Assembly: GCF_045679555.1 (NCBI RefSeq)
Contig: NC_092115.1
Span: 40,371,728 to 40,435,727, forward strand
Direction: 5' to 3'
Source: Salvelinus alpinus
Taxonomy: Eukaryota > Chordata > Actinopteri > Salmoniformes > Salmonidae
Length of the DNA stretch: 64,000 nucleotides
Below are positions 48,022 to 59,788 of the stretch, one piece after another (the stretch's first letter is position 1; every line of letters starts with the position of its first letter). The notes under the pieces are model-generated. The model was not told the DNA's origin. It made no database searches and was given only the letters and a program-made list of their open reading frames with translations. Position numbers and translations under genes: made by a program.

Positions 48022-48826
48022 ACACTACCGTTCAAATGTTTGGAGTCAATTAGAAATGTCCTTGTTTTTGAAAGAAAAGCACTTTTTTTTTATTTTGTCC
48101 ATTAAAATAACATAAAATTGATCAGAAATACAGTGTAGACATTGCTAATGTTGTAAATGACTATTGTAGCTGGAAACAGCTGTTTAATTTTTTTTTGAAT
48201 ATCTACATAGGCGTACAGAGGCCCATTATCAGCAACCATCACTCCTGTTTTCAAGTGGCACATTGTGTTAGCTAATCCAAGTTTATCATTTTAAAAGGCT
48301 AATTGATCATTAGAAAACTCTTTTGCAATGATGTTAGCACAGCTGAAAACGGTTGTTCTGATTAAAGAAGCAATAAAACTGTCCTTTAGACTAGTTGAGT
48401 ATCTGGAGCATCATCATTTGTGGGTTTGATTACAGGCTCAAAATGGCCAGAATCAAAGACCCTTCTGAAACTCGTCAGTCTATTCTTGTTCTGAGAAATG
48501 AAGGCTATTCCATGCGAGAACTTGCCAAGAAACTGAAGATCTTGTACCACGCTGTGTACTACTCCCTTCACAGAACAGTGCAAACTGGCGCTAACCAGAA
48601 TATAAAGAGGAGTGGGAGGCCCCGGTGCACAACTGAGCAAGAGAACAAGTACATTAGAGTGTCTAGTTTGAGAAACGGACGCCTCACAAGTCCTCAATTG
48701 GCATCTTCATTAAATAGTACTCGCAAAACACCAGCCTCAACGTCAACAGTGAAGAGGCGACTCCGGGATGCTGGCCTTCTAGGCAGAGTTGCAAAGAAAA
48801 AGCCATATCTCAGACTGGCCAATTAA
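48022..48826 (+). mobile_element. Tc1-like transposon fragment (5' half)
   Basis: The left inverted repeat acactaccgttcaaatgttt begins directly after TA. A transposase N-terminal frame (48,443-48,823) has ARIKDPSETRQSILVLRNEG, YSMRELAKKLKILYHAVYYS, SGRPRCTTEQENKYIRVSSL and TSTVKRRLRDAGLLGRVAKK, the paired helix-turn-helix region. It stops at YLRLAN followed by a stop where the BEL 3' LTR starts, so the catalytic domain and right end are deleted. It is the same family as 61,763-62,770. Confidence 0.9.
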
Positions 48827-48828
48827 AA

Positions 48829-49431
48829 GTTTATAGTTTATAGTTATTACTGCAGAGCGCGGCTTGGAGCGCCTCAAACCTATTGTGTTATGTCAATGAG
48901 CAATGATCAAGGCCCTACAGATAATCACAGGCCAATTATGCCATTGATATATGTTAACATGTAATGAAATGACATGTACATATGAAGACAAACCTGAAAG
49001 GATGATCTATGAAACGTAATTATTGTTTGCTGAACTGATTCATTCTGATATCAAACTGATGGAGATTATAGATTGAATAACTGATCGATTGATATGTATT
49101 ATCCTTCTCATGATTATGATGAATGGTTATGATCCTAAATGACTCCATTCTGCTTCATATTGAATTCCTATGGAACCTTACTGTTAACCTTACTGAACCT
49201 TCTGCTAATAATGAAAATGATTGTTATGACTTGACTTTCTGATTTGAATTTGATTGTATACATGTCATTCTGTTTCCTTTGTTATGCAGCACAGGCACTT
49301 TGTGGTTAAAGGAATTCCTGCCTCAGTCTCCTCCATTCCTCTGTCACCTGACCCGTGGCCACCTGTTCACCTTCACTATTGTCAGTCATCCTACCTGTCC
49401 GGCTACCCACACAGGTTCCAATAATCTTTCA
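48829..49431 (+). repeat. BEL/Pao 3' LTR (5'-truncated)
   Basis: This is the same sequence as 41,988-42,577 with scattered substitutions and small indels (for example cagagcgcggcttggagcgc against cagagcacggcttggagagc). The first roughly 280 bp of the LTR are missing, removed together with the 3' half of pol. It ends at ctttca and is followed by the gttat duplicate. Confidence 0.85.
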
Positions 49432-49436
49432 GTTAT

Positions 49437-50277
49437 AGTGTTAACAATGCCCAACATCTGGTCCAATAACTCATGCTTGTTATCAGAGAATAGTAAGCAT
49501 GTGAGCTCCACCCACACTGTTGTGTATATCTGTATATCTGAGTGTGTCAGGCCAAATAACAGATGCTAACTTTGCACCTGATACATATCTTGGATTTGTC
49601 TACCGTTGAGGTAGCAAATACTAGGGTAACTTCCATTGATGTGTAAAAAAAATATAAAATCTTATCACGCCACTAAGAGCAGGCCTGTATTTGGCACTCA
49701 GCCATCTACGGTAATGCTACATCTAACACCGGCTACAGTGAATCATTTCCTTGTAATTAGCCCTAGCCAGAGTGATAATACGCCAATTCCATTAATGATT
49801 TGGACTAAATGAAATGTACTATTTGTCCATAAGGATGTGCAGCCTTCTCTGTCACAGCCAGTTGACCCTGAGAGAGAGTGGTAGAGTAGATCAAACCTCC
49901 ATCCATGCACAAAGCTCATTAATGCTGATCAGAGGAGGAGTAGAAAGAGGTGTGTGTGTGTGTGCGCGTGTGTGTGTGCGCGTGCGCAATACCAGTTTGG
50001 TATTCAGGCCATCAACCAGAAATGTGGCGTAGAACATCTGTCCCTACTGAACCATTGAACAGCTTTGATGGCCCTACTTCACAGGGTGGGGAACTGTTCT
50101 AAATATATTGGCATGCACAGGTCTATTTCCAGAAGCTACTAATGAAAGGAGTTGTAGCGTTTGAGTGTTCCTTCAGTTTATTTTGATACTAATTACTCCC
50201 TCCGGTCTGACCTCCAATTTGTGAGAGGAGTGGAGATAATCTAAAGCACTCTAATCAACATACACAGGGTCAGTAAA
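49437..50277. other. Unassigned non-coding sequence
   Basis: No gene is recognised. A GT-rich tract with CG interruptions lies at about 49,951-49,986. Confidence 0.45.
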
Positions 50278-50282
50278 TACAG

Positions 50283-50546
50283 AAGAGAGAATACAGTAGA
50301 GAATACAGATTTATGACCCTATATCATGGGTCACGTGTATATGCCCATATAAGGGCATCCTGTCAGGACATCCTGGCGGGAAGTTATCACGTGCTCTAGG
50401 GAGTGCCAATATATGGGCATCCTGTCGTCCGTTCTCACGCCTTAGAGTGAGTGTTAATTTATGCATATAGTGCATCTATTCATTTGAAGCTGTCACGCTT
50501 TAGAGTTAGTGTTTATTAACAAGATAGTGTATATGTTAAAGCATGT
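50283..50546 (+). promoter_or_regulatory. Left inverted arm with CArG-like and E-box sites
   Basis: It holds CCATATAAGG (50,345-50,354, a match to the serum-response-factor CC(A/T)6GG consensus) and CACGTG at 50,332-50,337 and 50,388-50,393. The mirrored sites in the right arm are CCATATATGG (52,740-52,749) and CACGTG (52,757-52,762; 52,701-52,706). Whether any is bound is unknown. Confidence 0.4.
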
Positions 50547-51569
50547 GTTTGCAGTTGATCTATCCTGGGGTGTGCGTGTGTGTGTGTGTGTGTGTAGCAA
50601 TTGTGTTTCAAAACAATGTTTTTTTCAGGGGGTGTGTGTGAGGTGTGTGTGTGTGTATGTCTCTGCAGGGGTGTTTGAAACAGTGTTTTTTTTATCTAAA
50701 CAATTCAACAATAGGAGGGCATATATACATAACGATACCCAAACAGGTGATTTTTCCTAGGTTGGGGATCAAAAAAAATAAATAGAAGAAGGTTTATACC
50801 CCTTACACCCCAAAGGAGAGCTGCTCTGTCATAGTCAATCATGCCATCCTCTTTTTGAAAGGGTAATTGTATTCTTTAAGTTGGGCCCTTTACTTATGAC
50901 TTAAACAGTTTAATTTTCTACCCCCTTAATAATTAATGCAGTGGGCTAAATCAGATGTTTCTTGGTGGTCTTAATTCCACATCTGTTTGCATTGCTTGGT
51001 AATGTATTAGCATGGTATGAGACATGATAAATATACAATTTAAGTAAAGTATAAAATAAACAGTATTATCCTAAATTGTGAGATGAATAAAAAAAATAAT
51101 GTCATCACATCAACATCAAAATCTTTCAGAATGTATCTGTTTTCAGTATAGAATGACATGTATACAGATTATATTACAACTTTTTGTGTTTTGTCTTAGT
51201 GATTGTTCTTTAGTAAATAGGAAACTCGACAGTGTGTTAGTCCGAGAAACATTAATTAGATAGTTGTTTTATTGTTGTTGAAACATTGAAATGTACACAA
51301 TGAGAAGTGATATAGTAACAACAGTTTTTAATGGGGTAATTGTATCAAATATATATCTTTGCATGTTTGAATTAGAACTCCTTTCAAATGTTTTCATCAC
51401 TGTCTGGTAAACACATTCATGTACGTTGGAGCTACTCTACGTGATTATATGGGGCTGTTGTACAGATTTGAGCACGTGACAAGACGTTGACATTACCGGG
51501 TATGTCTCGCCTGTAACTGAATAATAATGTTATATTCATTTTTAAAATAATAATACAAATCTGTCAACC

Positions 51570-51890
51570 AAATGTATTTCTTAAAACCCCGTTTTGCATC
51601 AGTAGTTGTCACAAAGTGTTTTACAGATACCCAGTCAGATACAGCATCTAGGAAACACTCCTTAGAAGTCATAAACCTAGGAACAAAATTATATAGGAAC
51701 CATGCTCTGAGTGGACATTTAAGAGTACATGTGTCCCCTTATTGTTATTCAAGATGTTCCAACGTTCGTAGATGACCCTCATGGTCATATAATAACCAGG
51801 TTGGCTGTAGAGTGGGAAAAGTTCAACACTCAGGAGTCACTGTCATGTCTTTTGTCTTTTTCATAGCCTGAGAGAGAGAGAATATATTAC
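51570..51890 (+). repeat. Diverged copy of the 46.8-kb dispersed repeat
   Basis: tgtatttcttaaaaccccgt, gtcacaaagtgttttacaga and caagatgttccaacgttcgt correspond in order to tgtatttataaagcccttct, gtcacaaagtgctgtacaga and caagatgttcaaatgttcat at 46,845-47,085. It is older and shorter than the copy in the BEL element. Confidence 0.65.
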
Positions 51891-52827
51891 CTCAAGTTAT
51901 CACAGATGCATCCTATGCAACACATTATATTAAATAATTGCCTAAAATTATATGTCATTGTCTTTACCGAATGTTGAAACGTTGTTAAATATTTGTTACT
52001 TTGGTATACATTGAGTGAAAGGGTTTACATTGAGAGAGAGTAATATTACACAATTAAATAATAGATCATCACTCGCACACACCGCCATGTCTTCATAGTT
52101 GTTCATAAACTATGATCAAACTTTGATAATAAACTGTCATAGTTTCTAATTATCGTTTCTAATCACAGTTTGAACATAGTTGGCCATGGTTTCTAATCAT
52201 ACTTTCTAGTCTGAGAGGTTTGATATAATTAGAGGGTCAAATAGACCCTAAGAGGGCAGAAGCTATTGTTTCCAAACAGTGTGAATAAAAACAATGGTTC
52301 ATTGGATAAATAGCCTTCCTTTTTTTTTTAAACATACACGTGAATGGAAAGAATGAATACATATCATTCTTAAATAATATATATCTATATACAGACATCA
52401 CATTGAATATTCAACTCACCTTCAAAAAGCTCCATGAGGAAGGAAGGATTCACAGATTATCTTTTTGGCTGTTCTGTCTTCACGCTGTTCTGGGCTGATG
52501 GCTGGTGTTTGGAGTTAGGATAAGGCCGTTCGTACATGCTTTAACATATACACTATCTTGTTAAATAAACACTAACACTAAAGCGTGACGGCTTCAAAGG
52601 AATAGATGGACTATATGCATAAATTAACACTCACTCTAAGGCGTGAGAATGGATGACAGGATGTCCTGACAGGATGCACATATATGGGCACTCCCTAGAG
52701 CACGTGATAACTTCCCGCCAGGGTGTCCTGACAGGATGCCCATATATGGGCATATACACGTGACCATGACATAGGGTCATAAATCACACGTTTGACGTGT
52801 GCCGTCTACTGTATTCTCTCTCTTACA

Positions 52828-52828
<1 letters not shown>

Positions 52829-52895
<67 letters not shown>
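52829..52895. repeat. (CA)n microsatellite, 67 bp
   Basis: An uninterrupted AC run of about 33 units directly after the right arm of the inverted-repeat element; the next 60 bases are CA/CG-rich but irregular. Confidence 0.97.
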
Positions 52896-52897
<2 letters not shown>

Positions 52898-54302
52898 GGT
52901 GCGCACACGTAGGTACGCACGCATACACAGATGCACGTAGGTATGCATGCACCCAGGCACAAATACTAACACTGTATATGTATGGACTTATCATTAATAG
53001 AGTGCTTCTGTCTCTGTCTCTGTCTCTGTCTCTCAATTCTTTAATCACTCACTAAATCCAAGGTCCTCAGACGGATCTGGCTGCATCTCCATAGTCTTCA
53101 GTGGTTTCCTCTCCGTCATCTGCACTAATCTGACAGGACAGGGTCGGTCAATGCAATAGTGGAGAATCTACCAAGAGAGTTTGCTTTCACCACAGTACGT
53201 CATTGATATACTCTCAACCCCGCATCCTCTGAGCTTGGTGGTTCTCTAATGGTTCAGTAAAAAAAGTTTGGTTCAAGCTTTCATTATGTAACCCTGAAGA
53301 AGGCACTGGGTTGCCGAAACGTTGGTTAGGTTTACCCATTAATTTATTGTGAGCGTATATAGAGTGCGCAGCTTAAAAAAACCAGTTCTCTAATTCTTAA
53401 CATGGCATGGTGGTTTGTCCTTCCTAGCATGGCCAGATAGTGACTCTGGTGTAGTGGGTATTGGACAGGCAGCAGGGGGCGCTACTCCTCTGCAGTATGA
53501 GTTACTGATACTCATTGATTGATGTTTTTGTTCACTGCTGTGTGTGTGTTTGAGAAAAAAAGAGATAGAGAACCTCCACTTCGTTCCCTCCCTTGGCCCA
53601 ACAGTGCGTCATCTCACATACACCGTGAGTGTGAGTGTCATAGCAGGGCCCAGTGTGTGTACGTGGGTAAATCCGTGTGAGGACAAGCCTTGTGCCTGCT
53701 GTAATCTAATGCCTTTCTCTTTGACCCTATTTAAATACTATGAAAGTGCATCACACGCTTCCTGACTTCTTGGATTGGGGAAAGCTACAGTGTATGTGGA
53801 ACCCTTGCTTTAACCAGTCCACTGTTGTACTGTCATTGCTGTTATCATCAATGACCTTAGTCTTTGTTGATGTTGTTGTTGCTGACTGAGGTCAACTCAG
53901 TCAATTTAGGAGATACATTTTTTTTTGTGGCCATCAGTTGATACACTAAACATCAATTATCACAATCAGAAATGACTCTGTTCATACTCTCTCTTGCTTA
54001 TTGTTTTCATATGTCCATTGTTACTAAAGTGATGCTATAATTAGAACCAATCAAATCAACACTCTGAATCAGTCAGTACCCATTGAACAGCCTAATGGAT
54101 GGGATTATCATCGTTGTCAATCATTAAGGAAAACCAGTGTTTAGTGTTTCCTCCCTCCACACCACTGAGCTTCCCGTTGGATTTGATCTGATAGGGACTG
54201 ATCATGTATAATAACTCCTTCTATATACCATTCAGGGTGAGAGGCTTCCTCCCCACTATGCTGTAGGGTTGCTGTGAGCAGCATTGAATGAAATAGAACA
54301 TC
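52896..54302. other. Unassigned sequence with small repeats
   Basis: A hexanucleotide run of ctctgt units lies at about 53,010-53,034. At about 53,292-53,324 the block ctgaagaaggcactgggttg ccgaaacgttggt is a repeat-derived motif found widely in vertebrate genomes. No gene is recognised in the rest. Confidence 0.45.
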
Positions 54303-54852
54303 AGCCACTGACTGTACAAAACATTAAGAACACCTGCTCTTTCCATGACATAGACTGACCAGGTGAATCCAGGTAAAAGCTATGATCCTTATTGATGTCA
54401 CGTGTTTAATTCACTTCAATCAGTGTAGATGAAGGGGAGGAGATGGGTTAAAGAAGGATTTTTAAGCCTTGAGACATGGATTGTGTATGTGTGCCATTCA
54501 GAGGGTGAAAGGTCAAGACAAAATATTTAAGTGCCTTGGAACAGGGTATGGTAGTAGGTGCCAGGCTCACTGGTTTGAGTGTGTCAAGGTTTGAGTGTGC
54601 AACTCTGCTGGGTTTTATATGCTCAATAGTTTCCCGTGTGTATCAAGAATGGTCCACCACCCAAAGGACATCCAGCCAACTTGACACAACTGTGGGAAGC
54701 GTTGGAGTCAACATGGGCCAGCATCCCTGTGGAACGCTTTTGACACCTTGTAGAGTCCATGCCCCGACAAATTGAGGCTGTTCTGAGGCCAAAATGGGGT
54801 GCAACTCAATATTAGGAAGGTGTTCCTAATGTTTTGTACACGCAGTGTGTAC
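54303..54852 (+). mobile_element. Tc1-derived MITE (tgtacaaaacattaag ends)
   Basis: The left end cactgactgtacaaaacatt aagaacacct and the right end aggtgttcctaatgttttgt acacgcagtg form an inverted repeat of about 30 bp. The segment gaagcgttggagtcaacatg ggccagcatccctgtggaac on the plus strand is the C-terminal part of a Tc1-type transposase gene, so the element is an internally deleted Tc1 relative. Confidence 0.75.
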
Positions 54853-55139
54853 TGTATCTCTATGGCGTGGGCTATCATTTTATTTAAATTGTCTATTAAT
54901 CTGTGTACTGCGCCTACAGACATGTCCTTAAAAAGGGCTGAGATTCGGGACTGGCCCAGGATGACAAGTGCAGCCACATGGATTGAATTTTTTTAACCAT
55001 GACACAGAGGTGGGGGTGTAATAAGCTGTAATAAGCTTTTACTTTAATATTAACGTTAATATTTATATGAATATTTAATATTTTCCAATGTAGCAGTGTA
55101 AATTGCATTTTAAACAAATAGGAGAATGGTTCAATTAGC

Positions 55140-56815
55140 CCTATTTAGAGATCCCGCCCACCCATTTAAGGGAACTCATGTCACAGAGGTGGTTTTCTGA
55201 GGCTGATAGCAGGGACAAACACCGGGAGGGGGGGGAAGAGAAGACTAGGAGGAGAGTTGAGGTCGAGCTGCAGTCTGTTCCTATCCTCCATTATCACGGC
55301 TGCAAAAGACACAAATTATTTACTTCAAAAACATTGTGTGTTTCTGTGTGTCAATGATGGTCGGTGCCGTTTAAGATTAAGGAGGACACATTATTTGGGG
55401 GGCCTTATTTCTATTACAGCATATTGGATGACTGTCATTCATTCCATTTACCCAACTCAAGGTAACAGCAATGGGTTTAGGCTACTACATGATACTTGAA
55501 TATGCCCTATACCCATCATGAGGTTGCTACAACCTAGCCTACAAATGAAAGTTTATAACGTAGGTGCACAGGTCGAGAGACAAATTGAAGTAATCAAGGT
55601 GACAGACAGTGACACATTCAATACTGCCTTGCACACTCTTGCCTGCATCTAGCTGATCTGGGGTGTAATCATTAGTCCAAACCGTTAAAACTACATTTTA
55701 TATTGGACAAATTCAGGTACGTCCCTCCCTGCTTCATTCCGTTCGCTTCTGCTAACATTTTGTAACAGAATCGCTGGAATGAATACACCCCTGATCACAC
55801 GCAAACACAGTTCATTGTTCAAGCAGCCGCATACAGCATCATCAATTTGCTTGTTGTAAAAAGAAAAGCCATTCTTGCCTTCTACACTCCTCCCCTCACC
55901 TTTTCCCATCGAATGTGGACTTCAGAGCACATCACAATAGCTGTCTGTGACCAGGCACAAAGCATCTTCAAGCCAAACCTTCATATCATAACCAATAACC
56001 ACTACACAGCCTACATCGTTGTCTCCATATTAATGTTATAGTCACCGAACTAACACGTTAGTGAACCCACAATCCAATCCATGTGTACAATCACGCAGTA
56101 CAGTGTAGAGCAAATAGTTATCAGTAACACTGGCAGGCCCCGGTGGCAATAAATAAATAAAACCGAAAGCTTAAATAAATAGGAGTCTCTGTTTGAGTCA
56201 GGTTGTTGAGTAGGCTAAATTAGCTGCATTAGCTAAGTCAGTGGAAGGTAAACTAGGAAGAAAAAATTCAACAAAATATAAGTAGCTCTCTCTCTTGAAG
56301 AAATTAATTTGTTCTAATCTTTTCAACTATTGTCTTTCTCTCTCTTTGAGTCGACTACTCACTACACTTTATGCACTGCAGTGCTAGCTAGCTGTAGGTT
56401 ATGCTTTCAGTACAAGACTAATTATCTGATTCTTTGATTGGATGAACTAAGTGTCAGTTCATACTGAAAGAGCTCTGATAGGTTGGAGGACGTCCTCTGG
56501 GAAGTTGTCAAAATGACTGTGTAAGTCTATGGAAGGGGGTAAGAACTATGAGCCTCCTAGGTTTTGTATTAAAGTCAATGTACCCAGAGGATGAATGAAA
56601 ATAGCTGTTCTCCAGCTACACAGTGGTGCTACCCTAGAGGGTGCTGTTGAGGCTACTGTAGAACTTCATTGCAAAAAAAGTGTGTTTTAATCCGTTATTT
56701 GGTGCCGTGAATATATTTAGCATCGTTTTATCTAGAAAGGATAACTTTTTAAATGTTTAACTTTTTTTAATGATAGTCCTCCCCTTCCTCCTCTGAGGAG
56801 CCTCCACTGGTGTGT
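55140..56815 (-). repeat. 1.7-kb dispersed repeat, copy B (inverted to copy A)
   Basis: It is the reverse complement of 26,655-28,400 throughout. The end ctccactggt at about 56,805-56,814 is followed by GT repeats and a gcgcgtg stretch, the mirror of the CA tract beside copy A. It has no coding capacity. Divergence between the copies appears modest, with small indels. Confidence 0.7.
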
Positions 56816-56835
56816 GTGTGTGTGCGCGTGTGTAA

Positions 56836-57538
56836 GCGTGTGCCCACGTGCGAGAGAGTGAGAGAGAAAGCCAATTGCTTAATCAGCGTTATTCTGTGAG
56901 TTAAGTGGAGCTATATGCTCTAATATTGAGCAAACTCACAATCCTATTGCAGCTGGTTGCCTTAAAATTGCACATTTGAATCAACAAACTCCGCTCAAAG
57001 TTTGTACACGCTTGTTGAGTAAAATTTAAAATGCCCATAATTATCATATTTCCCAACATGGTCTCTTGCAGGTTGATTTTCAGAATTGTTTCTTTCAATA
57101 CCTGTGTTTTTGCATGTACATGGATTGGTTGATTAATCTTATGCTACATATACATAAATAACTTAAATTTTTTCTAAACTAATTCAATCTGTTAGTGTTT
57201 AGACTTTTTACACGTTACTGAGATGTCCGTCCCAGTTGATATGATTTAGGTAGTCTCAATAATCAATCTTCCCTGCCCCGGTAGCTGTTCTGAATGCAGG
57301 TTGCAGGTGATTAAAAGTTCCAATTGTTGGAGTTCCTCACTCTGCTGGACTCCAATAGAAATGAAACATCAATTTGCAAGACAACAGGCTTGATGTGGCC
57401 TGTAAACCAGGATTTTTAGACCACTGTGTTAGGGTGTAACAAGGCCCTCAAAAACAGGCCTCGTGATATGTATTGTGTCGTCATATAGTTTCATTTTACA
57501 CTGGGAAATATGCAAATAGGGTAGAATACATTCACCAT
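56836..57538. other. Unassigned non-coding sequence
   Basis: No gene is recognised. The part at 56,925-57,030 (gcagctggttgccttaaaat) resembles the end repeated at 57,650-57,680 (gcagcttggttgccttacaa), suggesting further MITE-like fragments. Confidence 0.4.
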
Positions 57539-57596
57539 GTTGAATTGTATGTTCACTCAAGCTAAAATTCAAAGTTGAGTGAACATACAATTCAAC
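57539..57596. repeat. Perfect 22-bp inverted repeat (hairpin)
   Basis: The left arm 57,539-57,560 and right arm 57,575-57,596 are exact reverse complements, with a 14-base spacer. The arm contains ttgaattgtatgttcactca. The related ttgtatgttgaatcaaca at about 57,678 suggests it belongs to a fish MITE family whose end (tgttgaatcaacattttttt then acagtgta) closes at about 57,713. Confidence 0.85.
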
Positions 57597-58020
57597 TTGT
57601 GAAAGTCTGTTGGTTCAGCCATATGCCATATGTTGATCAAACTCAGTCTTATGGCAGCTTGGTTGCCTTACAATTAATTGTATGTTGAATCAACATTTTT
57701 TTTTTACAGTGTAGCTGGAGGAGGTTTAGCGCGCGAGAGAACTCTACTTCCAATTCCCCAGATGAAGGGTGTGAATAATCCTTTCGTCCCTTCTTAGGAT
57801 ATCACCATTAGTGTCATTACTTCATGGGGTGAAACTAAATGTTGGCCAACATCTCATCTTCATAATGTCAGACATGATTACATTTAAAAACTGACGTTAA
57901 AACATGCAAATGTAGACATAAAATGTATCATGTTTAAATTGACTTTCAGGCAGCTACGTTAACTAACAGTAAGTGTAATTGAAGACTGCTACACAGTCTC
58001 CTTAGCAATAAGAATTTCAT
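57597..58020. other. MITE end and unassigned sequence
   Basis: 57,597-57,713 looks like the remainder of the MITE described with the hairpin. 57,714-58,020 shows no gene or element. Confidence 0.4.
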
Positions 58021-58751
58021 TGTAATCCAATCAAATGTTATTTGTCACATTCTTAGTAAACAACAGGTGTAGACTAACAGTGAAATGCTTACCTACGGGC
58101 CCTTTCCAACAATGCAGAGGAAAAAAAATAGAACAATTATAGAAAGATGGTAATAGCAGAAATAAATACACAATGAGCAAACGATAACTTGACTATATAT
58201 ACCGGGTACCAGTACTAAGTCGATGTGCAGGGGTATGAAGTAGTTGAGGTAGATATGTACATATGGGTAGGGGTAAAGTGACTAGGCAACAGGATAGATA
58301 ATAAGCAGTAGCAGCAGTGTATGTGATCAAAAGAGTTAGTGCAAAGGTGGGTCAATGCAGATAGTCTGGGTAGCTATTTGGTTAACTATTGAGCAGTCTT
58401 ATGGCTTGGGGGTAGAAGCTGTTCAGGGTCCTGTTGGATCCAGACTTGGTGCATCGGTACCACTTGTCGTGCGGTAGCAGAGGGAACAGTCTATGACTTG
58501 GGTGGCTGGAGTCTTTGACTATTTTTAGGGCCTTCCTTTGACACCACCTGGTATAGAGGTCCTGGATGGCAGGGAGCTCAGCCACAGTGATGTACTGGGC
58601 CGTGCGCACTACCCTCTGTAGCGCCTTGCATCCATCTGAGGGCCCAGCCAAATTTTTCAGCCTCTTGAGGGGGAAGAGGCATTGTCGTGCCTTCTTCATA
58701 ACTGTGTTGGTGTGTGCTGACCATGTTAATTCCTTAGTGATGTGAACACCA

Positions 58752-59340
58752 ACTCCATCTCTTTCAATCGAATGGAATGCGTACATTCTTCTTGTTCTTG
58801 TTCTAGTCTGGCTGCACGTTCTCGTTATTGTTCTCTTTCCCTGTGCTCAAGCTCTAATTTCTGGTTTTCAATCGCCTATTTTTGTTACTCCAACTTTGCC
58901 GCAAATTTTTTTTTGTGCACCGTTTACGGGATAACTCTATCACCCGTAGGACACATTTCATCAACCTTCCTCTCCGGAAGGATTTCCTCCTCCACCAAAG
59001 CAGTACAGGTCAACTCTTTGACTACTGCTTTTGGATCGCCAGATGCTACCTTAATGTCATAATGCTTTGAAATGACAAGCATATTCGCCTTTGTACATTA
59101 TTTTAGCATCTCCCATGTAGGATTTTCCAAAAATGCTTCCAACTTAAAGTCCATGAAAGTGTTTATGCAACTTTCAAAATGATTCAACCAGTCTTATAAC
59201 CCCTCAGGGTGGATCTCAGTGAATGAAACTCTACGGCAAAAGTGTATTTTGAACACTAAAATATCTGGGCACAGCAGAGCTTCAGAGTAGGTGACTAGAG
59301 GGACTACCATACTCATGGGAAACAAGATCCCGGACGAGCC
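58752..59340 (-). mobile_element. Gypsy-type gag fragment inserted in LINE
   Basis: On the minus strand, near 59,150-58,930, reads MDFKLEAFLENPTWEMLK followed by a stop and then HYDIKVASGDPKAVVKELTC and LVEEEILPERK. This is the N-terminal gag leader of a fish Ty3/Gypsy element, followed by a Glu/Arg/Lys-rich coiled-coil-like remnant down to about 58,780. No LTR is seen. The LINE sequence stops at gtgaacacca (58,742-58,751) and resumes near 59,340. Confidence 0.6.
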
Positions 59341-59733
59341 CCGAACTTGAACACAGAGGAACCCGCTCCACTACAGCCCCGTCGATGTTGATGGGGGCGT
59401 TGAGAGAGAAAGGTTGTTGTCCTGGCACCACACTACCAGGTCACTGACCTCCATCCTATGGCTGTCTCATCGTCTTTGGTGACCAGGCCTACCACCGTCG
59501 TGTTGTCAGCAAACTTAATGATGGTGTTGGAGTCGTGCTCGGCCACGTAGTCATGGGTGGATAGGGAGTACTTGGAGGGGACTAAGCGCTCACCCCTGAG
59601 GGGCCCATGTGTTGAGGGTCAGCATGGTGGATGTGTTGTTGCCTACTATCACCACCTGGGGGCGGCCCATCAGGGAGTCCAGTGGCAGAGGGAGGTAATG
59701 AGTCCCTGAGTTCCAAGCTTAGTGATGATCTTG

Positions 59734-59788
59734 GAGGGCATGCTGAGGGCATGCTGAGGGCATGCTGAGGGCATGCTGAGGGCATGCT
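59734..59788 (+). repeat. 11-bp tandem repeat, five exact copies
   Basis: The unit gagggcatgct is repeated five times without error, followed by gagctg, inside the RT region of the LINE. Because 11 is not a multiple of three, the minus-strand frame cycles through all three readings ([11 protein letters not shown] repeated). It arose by local expansion after the LINE died. Confidence 0.95.

Larger units (their letters stand above)
50283..52823. mobile_element. 2.5-kb element with long terminal inverted repeats, unclassified
   Basis: The left arm 50,283-50,546 and right arm 52,534-52,823 are close reverse complements (for example acgtgtatatgcccatat at 50,333 against atatgggcatatacacgt at 52,744; gcgggaagttatcacgtgct against agcacgtgataacttcccgc). 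Candidate 5-bp target duplication tacag (50,278-50,282; 52,824-52,828). The 2-kb centre has no coding frame, two GT tracts (about 50,571-50,596 and 50,631-50,661) and a diverged copy of the repeat seen at 46,837-47,606. The arms carry CArG-like and CACGTG sites. I do not recognise the family. Confidence 0.65.

Noticed and set aside
58742..59070. Plus-strand open frames that might be a small secreted protein
   Set aside because: The minus strand encodes a recognisable Gypsy gag leader here; the plus frames are its shadow.
59734..59788. CRISPR-like direct repeats
   Set aside because: The units are 11 bp, adjoin without spacers, lie in a vertebrate LINE, and no cas gene exists.
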